A stretch of 64,000 bases of DNA from Lewinellaceae bacterium (GTDB taxonomy: Bacteria > Bacteroidota > Bacteroidia > Chitinophagales > Saprospiraceae), in contig JADJYW010000003.1 in the NCBI GenBank assembly GCA_016719605.1, positions 248,001-312,000 of the forward strand, given 5' to 3'. Below, in pieces: positions 31,001 through 39,900 of the stretch (position 1 is its first letter; the number at the start of each line of letters is the position of its first letter). Made by a program: the position numbers and the translations under genes. The notes beneath the pieces are model-generated. The model had not been told where the DNA came from and did not search any database. It saw nothing but the letters and a program-made list of their open reading frames with translations.

Positions 31001-34000
31001 TTTTCGGCAGCAGAACCGCCTACCGGGATACGCTGCTTTTGCCATTTGTTATCCGGGATTTCCTGGAGGAGGCAGACTTGGCAAATGCCGATTATACCAT
31101 TGATTTTTTCACCTACAGCCCGGGCGACAGCCCCGGCACGGCGCATTACGATAATATCGAATTTGGTCCAAACCAGAGCTATTTGTGGGAAATCAATGTC
31201 CCTTTTGGCAACGGTGCGGGTATGAACCCCGGCTGGGATTTGATCCGGGCGAGCGGCGTAATTGATGTGACGGCCACTTCGTCGAGCCGTTTTCGTATTT
31301 ATGTTGCTTCGGCAAACCCGTGCACCAACCGCTTTGATTACCTGACCACTTGGGAGCCTTGGCACGACTACACCTGGCCGATTGCGATTGCCGAGGGTGG
31401 GTTTACGAATTTTGACACCAGTAAGTTCCAACTCGAAACCGCCTTTTTTGCGTCGGTCAACGATCTGTGTGGCGGTCATTTTGAATTACTTCAATCCAGC
31501 GATACGCTCTACCTGCGCTTCGTTCACCGCGACCGCTTGCCCGGCGAACCGGGATGCGACGGTGGCCCCGGCAGTTGTGGTTATCCCGGTGGCGACGGCG
31601 GACCCGGCGGACCGGATGCGACGGGTGGTAGCGGCGGCATGGGCGGTGTGGGCAACGGGGGCGACATCGAACCCGGTCCCGGTGGTTCCGGCGGGCCAGG
31701 CAGTGGAAGTGGAAATGGCGGGAATGGCGGGCCGGGTGGTTCCGGCGGGCCCGGTCAGAATGGCGGGAATGGTGGCTCGGGCGGCGACGGCGGCCCCAGT
31801 GGCAATGGCGGGCCGGGTGGCCCGGGCGGCGACGGCGGGCCGGGTGGCAACGGCGGGCCGGGTGGCCCGGGCGGCGATAGTGATCCCAATAACGACGGCG
31901 GGCCGGGCGGGCCGGGCGGCGATGGCGGCCCCGGTGGCAGCGGCGGGCCGGGCGGGCCGGGCGGCGATGGCAGCCCCGGTGGCAGCGGCCCCAATGGCAG
32001 CCCCGGTTTTGACGGTGGGCCTGCCGATGCACCATCCCCCCCTGAAGCCCCGGAGAATAATTGCCGGCCAGGCACTGTCAGCAAAAGCAATTGTCGTTGC
32101 AAAACAGCGATTGCAGCCGGCAAATGTGGTTTTTCAGTCTTTGATTGCGCCACAAAAGGAGTGGGGTGCGGGGTTGTTAGCTTCTTCTCCTTTGGTCTGT
32201 TGGGGGCGCCTTGTGCTGCCTGGGCGGGTATTAGCTGCGGCATAGGTATCGTGGATGATTGTGGCGGCCTGGCCTTCGGAGAGTGTGGCGACGGGCTGCT
32301 GGGGAGGCTGCCCTGTGCTCTCGGCGCAGGAGAATCAGCACTCGATTATATTAAGTCTGGAAACTTACCGGGTGTGGGGGATGTAGTGGGACTTGTATTA
32401 GACTGCGCGCCACTTGACAAACTTTGCGACGAGGTGTGGGTCATCGCATCTTGCGACCCCAACGATATTGTCGGCCCGGTCGGCTACGACACTACCGCCC
32501 GCTGGGTCACCAAACACGATTCCCTGGCCTACACGATCAATTTTGAAAACGACTCTGTTTTCGCCACCGCCGCCGCCCAGCGCGTCACGGTTCGTGTGCC
32601 GCTGCACGAAAACCTCAACTTGTTCAGTATGCGCCTCGGCGAATTCGGATTTGCAGGCATGACCTTCCAAATACCGGAAAACAGCCTCACCTACACCACC
32701 GTGCTGGACCTGAGCGACAGCCTCGGCGTAAACGTCGAAGTGACTGCCGGCCTGGACTTGGCACAACAGGAAGGCTTTTGGGTTTTTCAGGCCATTGACC
32801 CCCTCACAGGGTTGCCGCCCGCCCTGCCGAGCCTTGGTTTTTTGCCCATCAACGATTCGCTGGGACGCGGCCAGGGCTTTGTAAACTACTACATTTTCCC
32901 ATCATCAATGGTTGTTACCGGCGACACCATTACGGCCACAGCCGAGATAGTGTTCGACATCAACGACCCCATCGGGACCAATACCTGGAAAAACACCATC
33001 GATGCTTTGCCCCCGAATGGTGTTCTGGACACCTTGCCCACGTTGTCGCAATCGAATACTCTGGAGATATCCTGGCAAGGACAGGACGATCCCGGTGGCT
33101 CGGGCTTCGCCGGCGTAGACCTGTACGTTTCGGAGAATGGCGGCCCGTTCAATTTGTGGTTGTCGGACTTGACTATCCAGCCCTACTACTTTGTCGGCCA
33201 AGCCGGTAAAACCTACAGTTTCTTCGCTCGGGGTTTCGACAACGTCGGCAACACCGAAGCCCTCCAGGATACGGCCGAAACCACCGTCGCCATCGCCACA
33301 CAGGATTCCGTGACGCTCTCTGTTGCAAACACAGACTACTGCCCCGGCGATACGGCATTCATCAACTGGACGTACAAAGGCGTGGACACGGTAAGTCTGA
33401 CCATCACCCATACATCCGGTGCAGTGGTTTTGCCGGCCACCGGTATGCCCGCAATAGCCGGCGGATTTGCCTGGCCTTTCCCGCCGGCTGCGGCTGCCGG
33501 CAATTACGTCATCCTGTTGCGCGATGCCGACAACAACACCGTGGCCGACACCGACACGATCCTGCTGCTTGCGTCTCCTGCGGTGGCATTTACAGGCATC
33601 CTGGAATTTTGTCCCGGCGACTCGACTGCGGTCACGGCTACCGGCGCCGCGACCTACACCTGGAGTACCGGCGCTGCCACCGCAAACACAACCTTGACCC
33701 TTGCCGGCACCTACACCGTAACCGCCACAGATGCAAGTGGTTGCAGCGCTACCGCAACCGTAACGGTGGGGGTACTCTCGGGGGATGATTTGTTTGCACT
33801 GGCAACTGTCAAAGCCCTCCTCCAAGGCCCATACGTTGCCGCCGCTCAACTCATGCACGACAGCCTGCGCGTCAAAAACCTCATCCCCCTGACGGAGCCG
33901 TATACCGGCCTGACCGGCTTTACGCACACCGGCGGCGGCGGCGAACAAACCACGCCGGCCGTACTGGCCGTGACGGGCGCCAACGCCGTTGTAGATTGGG

Positions 34001-34539
34001 TATTCCTCGAACTGCGCCATGCCGCAAACCCCGTTCAGGTGCTCGCAACACGCTCGGCCCTGCTCCAGCGCGACGGCGATGTGGTAGATGTGGATGGCGT
34101 GTCGCCCGTGGTGTTCGGCGTCGTATCCGGGCAGGATTACTACCCCACCGTGCGGCACCGCAACCACCTCGGCGTACAGTTGGGGGCGACTGCGGAATAC
34201 CCCGTGTGCGACGTAGTTCAAACCGATTTCACCACCACACCGCCCGAGGGTTTCTTCGACTTCAACGGACTGAATCCGGCGCAAAAAACGCTAAGCGGCA
34301 AATTCCTGCTCTGGGCCGCCAACGGACGCGTGGATACCCAACTCAAATACAACGGCAGCAACAACGACCGGACATCTATCCTGAGCGTAGTGGGATTGAC
34401 CACGCCGAATGCTGTTGTCCCCGGCTACCTGCTTGCCGACTACAACCTCGACGGGCAGGTCAAGTACAACGGCTCCGCCAACGACCGAAATGTGCTTTTG
34501 GGGAATGTGGGGATCACGACGCCAAGCGATCGTGCATGA
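24715..34539 (+). CDS. Main segment of the beta-helix/CARDB giant (3,274 codons)
   Basis: Begins inside the fourth beta-helix repeat. In order: end of the helix (GTFSTASGTTLTYSG; APGLSGTGILTAN); a MopE-like Ca-binding region (25504-25905); PKD/Ig-like domains with WNTGATT and WSTGQS (to about 27000); FN3-like (GAFGSRAPIDGTINVVP); seven CARDB repeats (27307-29950); a pre-peptidase-C-like domain (VGDWDYYKFTVG); IPT/TIG-like; an unassigned region (NVQPGEQG, LTTWEPWHDYTWPIAIAEGG); the Gly-rich tract 31540-32040; a Cys-rich segment; a CDPNDIVGPVGYD domain (32452 on); FN3-like (DALPPNGVLDTLP); an Ig-like TWSTGAAT repeat; and the C-terminal module. No catalytic motif was seen. The GTG used as start here is internal. 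Confidence 0.85.
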   Translation: MTVAGAATLNGTTALVVRKKTLILNGGGTLNGYMSINEGGLVRNAAGQTLTNTTSAGFYMYSGFTAPGTFNNLGTFVRNGTGGFSINSSITFQNSGTVQVLNGTLDFQGTRTFGTPGTFSTASGTTLTYSGNTTLTGTTVAGNGTLNLPSAFTNTGVFAPGLSGTGILTANRATGVPVHDLHIDVQSNAGAGAGHDQLQTPHAVTIDGALQVALLNNFVPANGSTYTIMTFAGRSGAFTSVSPASWTVSYDATSAYITFDPTVEFCNGLDDDNDGFIDEGVLLSFYADTDADGFGDLAVSTQACTAPMGYVGDSTDCDDNVAALNPATVWRLDADNDGYYTGASIIQCDSPGAGYRHSGLNGGGDCNDGDAAIHPGATDICNGIDDNCDGVVDNTAPPASIAPHNPSVCTGAGATLTASGGTTYLWNTGATTAAISVSPAVATTYTVTVTDAATQCSATASSTVTVLPIPNAGLPPTAAWCGGSAATLTATNGFSFYQWSTGQSGANLNSIVVNPAGSQTYSVTVTTAAGCTGTDTIVVDVSPAVMLDVTSNFSEVCLGGSATLTAQASGGSGSVVYTWSTGGSGSQRVVLPATTTTYSVTATDAAGCTATDMVTVTVNYTAFLKTVSPANACPNAVRTISLTPTSGTAPFTYQWSGGLPPDAMQTVSPAATALYSVTVTDSKACTASQQISVPVWQNSMSASPTTSVCPGTPVQLSLTTGLASGAWSTGETSQSITVSTPVTAVFSVNGIDLNGCPVALMRTVQVLSDQPIGAFGSRAPIDGTINVVPNPAYLTWSPVPQAERYDVFVWKTTDARPANPTSGNLQAFMANVNLQFATQYRWQLRARNDCSTIWSDTLSFFTAELPDLMVANLTAPSAANYSQTIGVSWVVENVGNAGTGVNAWTEKVWLSVDSLVSTNDILIGLFVNINYLNPGESYTQTRNVNLPAGYFGVFNLLVETGIGIQEALETNNTRHTPLTIGIPSLPDLQVESVAAPTAAFGGDYVSVTWQIKNYGDLDVGRDWYDYIYLSNSSVFSAGNATYLGRQHAGGSGFILHPDSMYSHTQTVQIPYSASGELWFHIVTDAWNQKIELLENNNAGAVAQPIEVSLLPPPDLQPTAINIPATASSGQTVWVDFIIQNNGAKNYPNQYAWFDKVYISQNPNFDNTAVLMGTANHSGGILAAGSYQAAVSFKIPNGTSGNYYVFVKADANENVFEYIFENNNLLASSGTIAISLAPTPDLVVSSATPSTNTMTEQQPYSLVWKTKNIGNAAVTVLFREAAYLSQNPVWDGTGSSAVSLGTFQRTGGLAAGDSTTYTINFVLPNLAAGGTWYFYVKTDSDNKLYEHGGDSNNLIRSDAVTVTEQFADLEVLAFNAPAGANSGTTFSANWQVRNSGNVVTGTGYWIDYVWLSTDASTGGNDYLLGYKERSGGLLPDSSYSVSRSFTIPNGLSGSFYLLLDVAYSNSTTNDNNPGNDFVALPFTVGLTPSPDLVVTNLTLPSPVVAGQQYWAQFSVQNNGTGMVSGQTVSDRIYLSSTPLISNADDIGYTSKSRTLAPGAIYTDSALVTIPGYANGFYYLIMRTDNTNSVYEFNGENNNVYIGTVAGGGAQQPIQALPPNTTTGNLTVTDVSAPASAFLGDSVTIEYEIRNTGDTAVSGFVRDIAYLSQDNVFDGATDRLQQFINYSIALNEGDSLHRIIRAPLLAYAIGDHFAMARSNTRATLAESNIDDNLGISAATIDVDARLLAPDVPEDVALNVGDWDYYKFTVGADLDVLVTLKSLLGVNNGRVFIGFNRVPTSDDYDFIDDNANGTRTVVIPTCVAGTYFVLAQVKAPFIDQPQSQLLVRALPFSVVSAAPGHVGQGKVTTTLTGAGFSVSGMTVELRKNGMTVATGMLSKFFHSMKINVFWDLANVPVGGYDVVAVKSGQEAVLLNGLVVEAAAPLRLSIIKNIPSQMRVGRTGSWSIGFINMGNIDIPIAECMLYTTSNMAVTQLNKTPNIITMDEFIDSTVLDVPAVDERDGFYRIMMLMKNVQPGEQGLLSFSLSGFPVGPLPLSVEAYPYTKAQFIKKQAYIFEKQRQAILASADTAALDPAFLAFFGSRTAYRDTLLLPFVIRDFLEEADLANADYTIDFFTYSPGDSPGTAHYDNIEFGPNQSYLWEINVPFGNGAGMNPGWDLIRASGVIDVTATSSSRFRIYVASANPCTNRFDYLTTWEPWHDYTWPIAIAEGGFTNFDTSKFQLETAFFASVNDLCGGHFELLQSSDTLYLRFVHRDRLPGEPGCDGGPGSCGYPGGDGGPGGPDATGGSGGMGGVGNGGDIEPGPGGSGGPGSGSGNGGNGGPGGSGGPGQNGGNGGSGGDGGPSGNGGPGGPGGDGGPGGNGGPGGPGGDSDPNNDGGPGGPGGDGGPGGSGGPGGPGGDGSPGGSGPNGSPGFDGGPADAPSPPEAPENNCRPGTVSKSNCRCKTAIAAGKCGFSVFDCATKGVGCGVVSFFSFGLLGAPCAAWAGISCGIGIVDDCGGLAFGECGDGLLGRLPCALGAGESALDYIKSGNLPGVGDVVGLVLDCAPLDKLCDEVWVIASCDPNDIVGPVGYDTTARWVTKHDSLAYTINFENDSVFATAAAQRVTVRVPLHENLNLFSMRLGEFGFAGMTFQIPENSLTYTTVLDLSDSLGVNVEVTAGLDLAQQEGFWVFQAIDPLTGLPPALPSLGFLPINDSLGRGQGFVNYYIFPSSMVVTGDTITATAEIVFDINDPIGTNTWKNTIDALPPNGVLDTLPTLSQSNTLEISWQGQDDPGGSGFAGVDLYVSENGGPFNLWLSDLTIQPYYFVGQAGKTYSFFARGFDNVGNTEALQDTAETTVAIATQDSVTLSVANTDYCPGDTAFINWTYKGVDTVSLTITHTSGAVVLPATGMPAIAGGFAWPFPPAAAAGNYVILLRDADNNTVADTDTILLLASPAVAFTGILEFCPGDSTAVTATGAATYTWSTGAATANTTLTLAGTYTVTATDASGCSATATVTVGVLSGDDLFALATVKALLQGPYVAAAQLMHDSLRVKNLIPLTEPYTGLTGFTHTGGGGEQTTPAVLAVTGANAVVDWVFLELRHAANPVQVLATRSALLQRDGDVVDVDGVSPVVFGVVSGQDYYPTVRHRNHLGVQLGATAEYPVCDVVQTDFTTTPPEGFFDFNGLNPAQKTLSGKFLLWAANGRVDTQLKYNGSNNDRTSILSVVGLTTPNAVVPGYLLADYNLDGQVKYNGSANDRNVLLGNVGITTPSDRA
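25504..25905 (+). other. MopE-like Asp-rich metal-binding region
   Basis: Encodes CNGLDDDNDGFIDEG, FYADTDADGFGD, DCDDNVAALNP, DADNDGYY, DCNDGDAAIHPGA and CNGIDDNCDGVVDN. These are the alternating C-N-G-x-D-D-x-x-D-G-x-x-D-E and D-x-D-x-D-G-x-x-D motifs of the family called putative metal-binding motif (MopE type). They are thought to bind Ca2+ and stiffen the linker. Only this giant in the window has it. Confidence 0.8.
31540..32040 (+). repeat. Gly-rich (GGx)n tract, Pro-rich type
   Basis: About 165 residues of GGPGGPGGDGG, GGSGG and GGNGG blocks between CDGGPGSCGYPGG and PSPPEAPENNC. Compared with the tract at 19240, Pro replaces most Asp residues, although the flanking domains align closely. 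The tract therefore evolves faster than its surroundings. Confidence 0.9.
33811..34539 (+). repeat. Shared C-terminal module, copy 3
   Basis: LLQGPYVAAAQLMHDSLR to DRNVLLGNVGITTPSDRA. From 34091 the DNA is nearly the same as 43681 onward, so this part belongs to the 2-kb duplication. The last six or seven residues are altered by a two-base loss at about 34525. Confidence 0.85.
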
Positions 34540-34660
34540 CCAGACGGCCGGTGAAGCAATGAAAAATTTACGGCTTTCAGATCATTCTACAAGGCCAAAA
34601 ATTTAACCCATAGCATAAATTAACCTTGGCTAACTGATGCAATCCTCATTTCGGTACCAA

Positions 34661-34668
34661 TAACTTTG
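34661..34668 (+). promoter_or_regulatory. Candidate -7 box (TAACTTTG)
   Basis: Fits TAnnTTTG, 38 bases before the ATG of the pseudogene, and is kept identically at 44255 before the intact copy. No good -33 box at 19-base spacing. Confidence 0.4.
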
Positions 34669-34705
34669 CTTCAGTTTCAATTTTTCAATCAAACAACTAT
34701 TTGCC

Positions 34706-36175
34706 ATGAGATACCTGCTCCTGTTCCTCTGCATTTCAATTACCAATATCCCTCCGCCCAACTCACCATGGCAACGGAATCTCGGAATCAGCGGTAATGC
34801 TGTTGAAACGGTATCCGGCATGGATATAAACAACCAGGGTACCATCGCCGCCGGCCCTGCCTCCACCTTGCGCGTGCAAGGGTGTCGCCCCAGTGCCTGC
34901 GTACCAATGGCTCTCCACTCCAAAACCTCGTGGTGGAACAACACAACCTTGACCTGCTGGACAATTGCACGGTGCTCGGTCTGGTTTTCCCGTGCGGGAG
35001 GCCGGGTCATTCTTGGCAACAACGATCTGGTGCTGGGACCGACGCTACGGTCGGCCATGGCCCCAACGCTTTTCTCAATAATGCCGGCGGAAATGGCCAA
35101 ACAAAACCTGGCGCCGTCCTTCCCGGTCGGCAACAATGCAAATGGTTACAACCCGCCGCTTGCGAAAACGGGACCGCCGACGGGATCAGCGTGCGCTGCA
35201 CAGCAAGCGCCAATGGCGATTCCGGAGCGCCTATGGCTCCGATATGGTCAATACAGCCTGGGAAGTGAGGAGGCAAATGCCGGTGGCAGTAGCCTCGCCG
35301 CCACGGCACAATGGAGCGCGAGGATGAACTGCCTGGATTTTCGCACCGACTGCGGTATTGCCCGCTATAACACCGGTACCGACTGGGGATTTGCCGCCGG
35401 CAGGCTGTGCTGCCGGTCCGACCCTTTCCCGCTCGCGCGGCCGCTCACACCGGTATTTTAGCTGGCCGACGAAGCATTTATGAACCGTGTGCTCGTATCC
35501 CAAAGTCATGCTTGGCCCGTACAGCACTGTCACGGATCAGAGGAGCGATGCGCAGCCTGGTAGATTTTCCGCCCTCCGCCGCAACACGGCGCCGCGGGCC
35601 GACAGCCCTCGGGGCTCCATTGACGCTCGCGTAACGGCTCTAATGCCATTGTGGACTGGGCTTTCTCTGGTCACCGGCCAATCCGCAACAAACCTGCAAC
35701 CGTATCGCACTGCTGCAGCGAGACGGCGATGTCGTGGATATGGCGGGCGTATCGCCCGTCGTATTGGTAATGCAACCCAGAACTACATCCGGAATAGGCA
35801 CCGCAACCACCTCACCGTACGCCACGGAAGCGGTCCAACTTCAGCGAGGCACAACAGTCTCTATTTTACCACGGCTCAAAACCAGCACGGGACGAATCCC
35901 ATGCGGCAGGTTGACTCCCCGATAAATTTGGCCTGTATGCCGGCAACGCCAACGTCACATGCCTTAATAATGTAATAACGGCTCGCCCAATGACCGCACC
36001 GTTTTACTCCGGCGTTGGGCATTTTAACACAACACCGTTTGCGGGCTACCTAAACGACGACCTCAACCCGACGGGCAGGTCAAGTACAATGGCTCCGCCA
36101 ACGACCGAAATGTGCTTTTGGGGAATGTGGGGATCACGACGCCCTCGGCAGTGGTACATGATCAGACGGCACGAT
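34706..36175 (+). pseudogene. Degenerate copy of the 44301-45923 gene
   Basis: Starts like the intact gene (MRYLLLFLCISITN) but is full of losses of one to several bases. Only short stretches keep the right frame: GNAVETVSGMDINNQGTIAAG, GGRVILGNNDLVLG, EMAKQNL, EEANAGGSSLAATAQW, DCGIARYNTGTDW. Base substitutions against the intact copy are few, whereas losses are dozens; that is unusual for natural decay and suggests either very recent damage or poor consensus. The 3' end carries the RNVLLGNVGITTPSAVVHDQTAR-type ending instead of the intact copy's own ending. No functional product is expected. Confidence 0.85.
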
Positions 36176-36333
36176 AGAAGTCGGCATTAGCGTTCATTTC
36201 GTCAATAGGTGCACGTCCGGGCAATAAGACAGACGAGATAAAATAAGCAAATTACTTGCATACTCTACTTCAATTGCAACATGCGTGCATGTTTTTGCAA
36301 CAATAGGTGTAGTGCAAGTGGTTGGCTGAACCG

Positions 36334-36341
36334 TAAGTTTG
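36334..36341 (+). promoter_or_regulatory. Candidate -7 box (TAAGTTTG)
   Basis: Fits TAnnTTTG, 31 bases before ATG 36373, in a 197-base AT-rich gap (36176-36372) that has no other recognisable feature. No -33 box at the usual spacing. Confidence 0.4.
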
Positions 36342-36659
36342 TAGGGTAAACAATCAACTTGAATCCTGTCTTATGCAAAACAAACCGTACACCGCCGTTC
36401 ACTTGTTGTGTCTTGCCCTTTTGCTGTCCGGCATTTCCCAGGCACAGACCATCGTCACCGCGAACATCACCGTCAACACGACCTGGACCCTCGCCGGCAG
36501 CCCGTATGTACTTCAAAACAACATCACCGTGACAGCCGGCGATACCCTGACCATTGAACCCGGGGTGGTGGTCAAATTCAATGCCACTACACGCCAACTT
36601 ACGGTACAGGGCAGGATTGTTGCCAACGGCACCCCGGCAGATACCATCGTCTTCACCTC

Positions 36660-39600
36660 CTATAAAGACGATGCCCACGGTGGCGATACCAACGGGAACG
36701 GGCAGTTAACGCCCCCGCCGCCGGCGACTGGCATTCATCCAGGTCGCTTCCGCGAGCGGGGCAGCAGTTTTCAATACTGTAAAATTTTATACGGTGGCAA
36801 TTCCACCGGCGGCGCGCTCAATGTATTTTCCGGCACCGCCTCGGTGACGAATTGCGAATTCGGATTTTCATTGGATAAGACCGGCCTTGCCAAGGCCCTC
36901 CACGCCAATCCCACGATTTCAAACCTGACGTTCAGCGGGGGAGATTTCCCGGCGATCGCCTTGCTGGAAGGCGATGTGACCAGCGGTAGTTTTACCCTGC
37001 AAAAACACCCGGATTTCCCGTACCTCGTCATCGCCTCGCTTACCTTGGGTACCGCGTTTCCACCTCGGCATCGAGCCGGGTACGATTTTCAAATTCAACA
37101 GCAATACCACCGGTTTCCTGATGCAATTTCAGGGTAACCTGACGGCAAACGGCACCCTCGGGAACCCCATCATTTTTACGTCGATTAAAGACGATACCTG
37201 GGGCGGCGATACCAACGGGGATGGGAACGCCACGGCGCCGGCGCCCGGCGACTGGCAGTACCTGGAAATCGGAGCGAGTAGTGCCGCGAGCAGTTTGCAG
37301 CATTGCCGTTTCTTTTACGGTGGCAAGAACTCCAGGGGCGTGCTACGCCTATACTCCGGCAACGCGACGGTCGCCAACTGCGAGTTCGGAAATACCCAGG
37401 GAAAATTCGGACTGGCGCAGGCGATACACGCCAACCCCTCCGTTTCGAACCCCCAATTCAGCAATGGCGACCTGCCCGCCATGCTGTTGGATGCCGGAAC
37501 CCTGACCACTGGAACCTTCACCCTGCAAAAACACGCCGCGCTGGTATTTGTCGTGATCGCCGACATCAGCAAATCCACGGCTTTTCACCTCACCCTGCAA
37601 GCCGGAACGATTTTCAAATTCAGCAGTACCGGCGGCGATTTAATGAGTTTCGGCGGCAACTTTACCGCCAATGGAACCGACCTGGAACCGATCGTATTCA
37701 CCTCGCTCAAAGACGACAGTTGGGGCGGCGACACCAACGGGGATGGGAACGCCACGACCCCGGCGCCGGGCGATTGGCAGGATATCGAGATCACCGGAAC
37801 CAGCACCGCGGGAAGTCTGCAACACTGCCGTTTTTTTACGGCGGCCAGAATTCCAAAGGCGTGCTGCACGCCTATTCCAGCAGCGTGACGGTGGCCAATT
37901 GCACGTTTGGAAACACCCTGGGCAAATTCGGGCCCGCCCAGGCGATATACGCCAACCCCGGGTTTTCGAACCTGACGTTCAGCAACGGAGACTTGCCTGC
38001 CATTCTCCTCGAAGCCGGAACGGTGACCAGCGGTACCTTTACCTTGCAAAAACACCCCTCGCTGGTGTTCGTGGTGATCAGCGACATCAGTAAAAACCCC
38101 GGTTTTCACCTCACTCTGCAAGCCGGAACGATTTTCAAATTCAGCGGCTCCACCGGCGGCGATGTAATGAGCTTCGGCGGCAATGTAACGGCCAACGGCA
38201 CTGCCCCGGAGCCAATCATTTTCACCTCGCTCAAAGACGATAGCTGGGGCGGCGACACCAACGGAGACGGGAACGCCACCGCTCCGGCGGCGGGCAACTG
38301 GCAGTACGTCCGGATACTGTCCACCAGTACCGGCGGCGCATTTCAACACTGCCGGTTTTTTTACGGCGGTTTTGGCGACGACGGCGCACTTCAGGTATAT
38401 GCCAACAACTATACCGTGTCAAATTGCGAATTTGGACAATCCGCGGAGCATACCGGCCCGGCCATAGCCATCCATGCAAGCGTCGCTTTTACCAACCTGA
38501 CGTTCAGTGGGGGCGATTACCCGGGTATCGTGGTGTTGGACGGAGACAAAGCAACCGGCTCCTACGGCTTTCAGGGAAATCCCGACTATCCGTATATTTT
38601 GAATGGAAGTATTAACAAAACTTCCGCGAGTTTTAATTTAACTATTAATGCAGGAACGATTTTCAAGGCGAACGTCGCTAACACTCCTGGGATCGTCTTT
38701 ACCATTGGCGGCGATTTGAATATCGCCGGTACGGCTTCGCAGCCGGTTATTTTTACCTCCATTCGCGATGATGCGCGCGGCGGAGATACCAACCTCGACG
38801 GGAATGCCAGCACCCCGGCTGCCGGAGATTGGGAAAATGTCATTGTCAATGACAGTTATGACCTTCAATACGCGGAATTTTGGTACGGCGGCAGAAAAAC
38901 AGGCGATCAATGTATGCTGAAACTCTCGAAAGCGGGGACCTTGAGCCATTGTCATTTTGCCAAAAGCGAATCCCGGATTGGGCCGATGATGACCCTGAAT
39001 GCGCAACCGGTTATTTCGAATCTTACCTTTGATGTGAAGGATTTTATTGGCATAGGGTTATTGTCACCCCCTTCTACATTTTCGGGGAACATAGTCTTGC
39101 CAAAATTCACAGGATTACCTTTCCTTATCTCAGATAATGGCTATAGCCTTTCAAATATCGAAGTAAAGGCAAATGTTAATTTGACCTTTCAACCCGGGAC
39201 AATTTTCAAATGGATAGGCACTTATTCCTCTGAGATAATAATAAAAGGGACCCTTACGGCAGAAGGGACACCAACAGAACCTATTGTCTTCACTTCCATA
39301 AAAGATGATAAGTATGGAGGGGATACCAACCAGGACGGAACAGGCACTCAACCTAAGGCTGGTGACTGGTCTTATTTTCGGATAGATAAAGAGAGCGCTT
39401 CTGCTACATTAAGGCACTGCCGCTTTCTTTACGGTGGTTATTGTGGTTTTAGTTGTGATGTGGGGGCATTGCAATTACTTACCAATACCGCAACGGTAAG
39501 CCATTCTGGGTTTTATGAAAACGTCATTCCACTTTCCATTGCATTGACAACCCATCCGGCGATAGACAGCATCGAAATCAGGAATAACAAGTACAATGCC

Positions 39601-39900
39601 ATTGGCCTCGAAACACTTGTTTTCTATAATGAAAATGGGAATTTTCCTTGGAGCCATATAATTATCCTTTGTTGTAGCCGGTCGTTATCTATTAACAAAC
39701 CAAAATTTTCAATTGACTATTCAGGCAGGGACGATTATCAAATTCACGGTTAATAACTCGAGCGGAATTACTACGAATGGTACTTTATTTGCCATGGGTA
39801 CACCTTCGGCGCCTGTTATTTTCACTTCGGTAAAAGATGACGATTATGGAGGGGATACGAATGGCGACCGGAATGCCAGTTATCCGGCTGCTTTAGATTG
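36660..39900 (+). repeat. About 525-bp beta-helix units with a D-x-N-x-D-G loop
   Basis: Seven units, marked by (Y/W)GGDTNGDGNA-like motifs near 36680, 37203, 37725, 38250, 38780, 39317 and 39850. Each has VFTSxKDD before the motif, GDW after it, then a HCRFFYGG-like turn and a TVxNCEF strand. The D-T-N-G-D-G loop resembles Ca-binding loops of dockerin and thrombospondin type 3 repeats. Early units are GC-rich and alike; the last three are AT-richer and divergent. Confidence 0.85.
37838..39753 (+). CDS. Longest open segment of the beta-helix giant
   Basis: Sense enters at the T-run 37831-37837: seven T, where eight would give HCRFFYGG. It leaves near 39650. It holds helix units 3 to 6. Base composition changes inside this segment near 39050: 60 bases from 37261, just upstream, have 33 G+C, while 60 from 40861, downstream, have 26. 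It is not a gene by itself. Confidence 0.7.

Larger units (their letters stand above)
22097..34539 (+). pseudogene. Giant beta-helix/MopE/CARDB/Gly-rich protein (12.4 kb, one internal and one terminal frameshift)
   Basis: One gene of about 4,150 codons. The ATG at 22097 opens a good signal peptide (MKIKILPLLLFTSFLLMANSLFA); the ATG at 22073 is out of place before it. A single missing G at about 24656 (CATTGAGG against CATTGGAGG in the other repeat copies) splits it into two segments. Near the stop, loss of two bases turns TTPSAIVHDQTAR, as found at 44146, into TTPSDRA. The layout after the beta-helix repeats copies the gene at 10642-21845 domain for domain. The N-terminal part resembles passenger domains of autotransporter-like adhesins. 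It carries no T9SS type A or B domain. Expected location: cell surface or secreted. Confidence 0.75.
34091..36175 (+). repeat. Left copy of a 2.1-kb direct duplication
   Basis: Covers the end of one C-terminal module, the intergenic region and the whole following gene, and corresponds to 43681-45923 with a 9,590-base offset at the left edge. The last roughly 100 bases (36070-36175) instead match the module ends near 21740 and 44040, so the copy is a mosaic. It is about 150 bases shorter than the right copy through many small losses. Confidence 0.85.

Noticed and set aside
32905..34284. 459-codon minus-strand frame
   Set aside because: Shadow of the CDPNDI domain and C-terminal module; the same shadow appears again at 43644-43874 because the coding strand is duplicated.
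34091..36175. Insertion sequence or transposon as cause of the duplication
   Set aside because: No transposase, terminal inverted repeats or target-site copies at the edges; homologous exchange between module copies explains it better.
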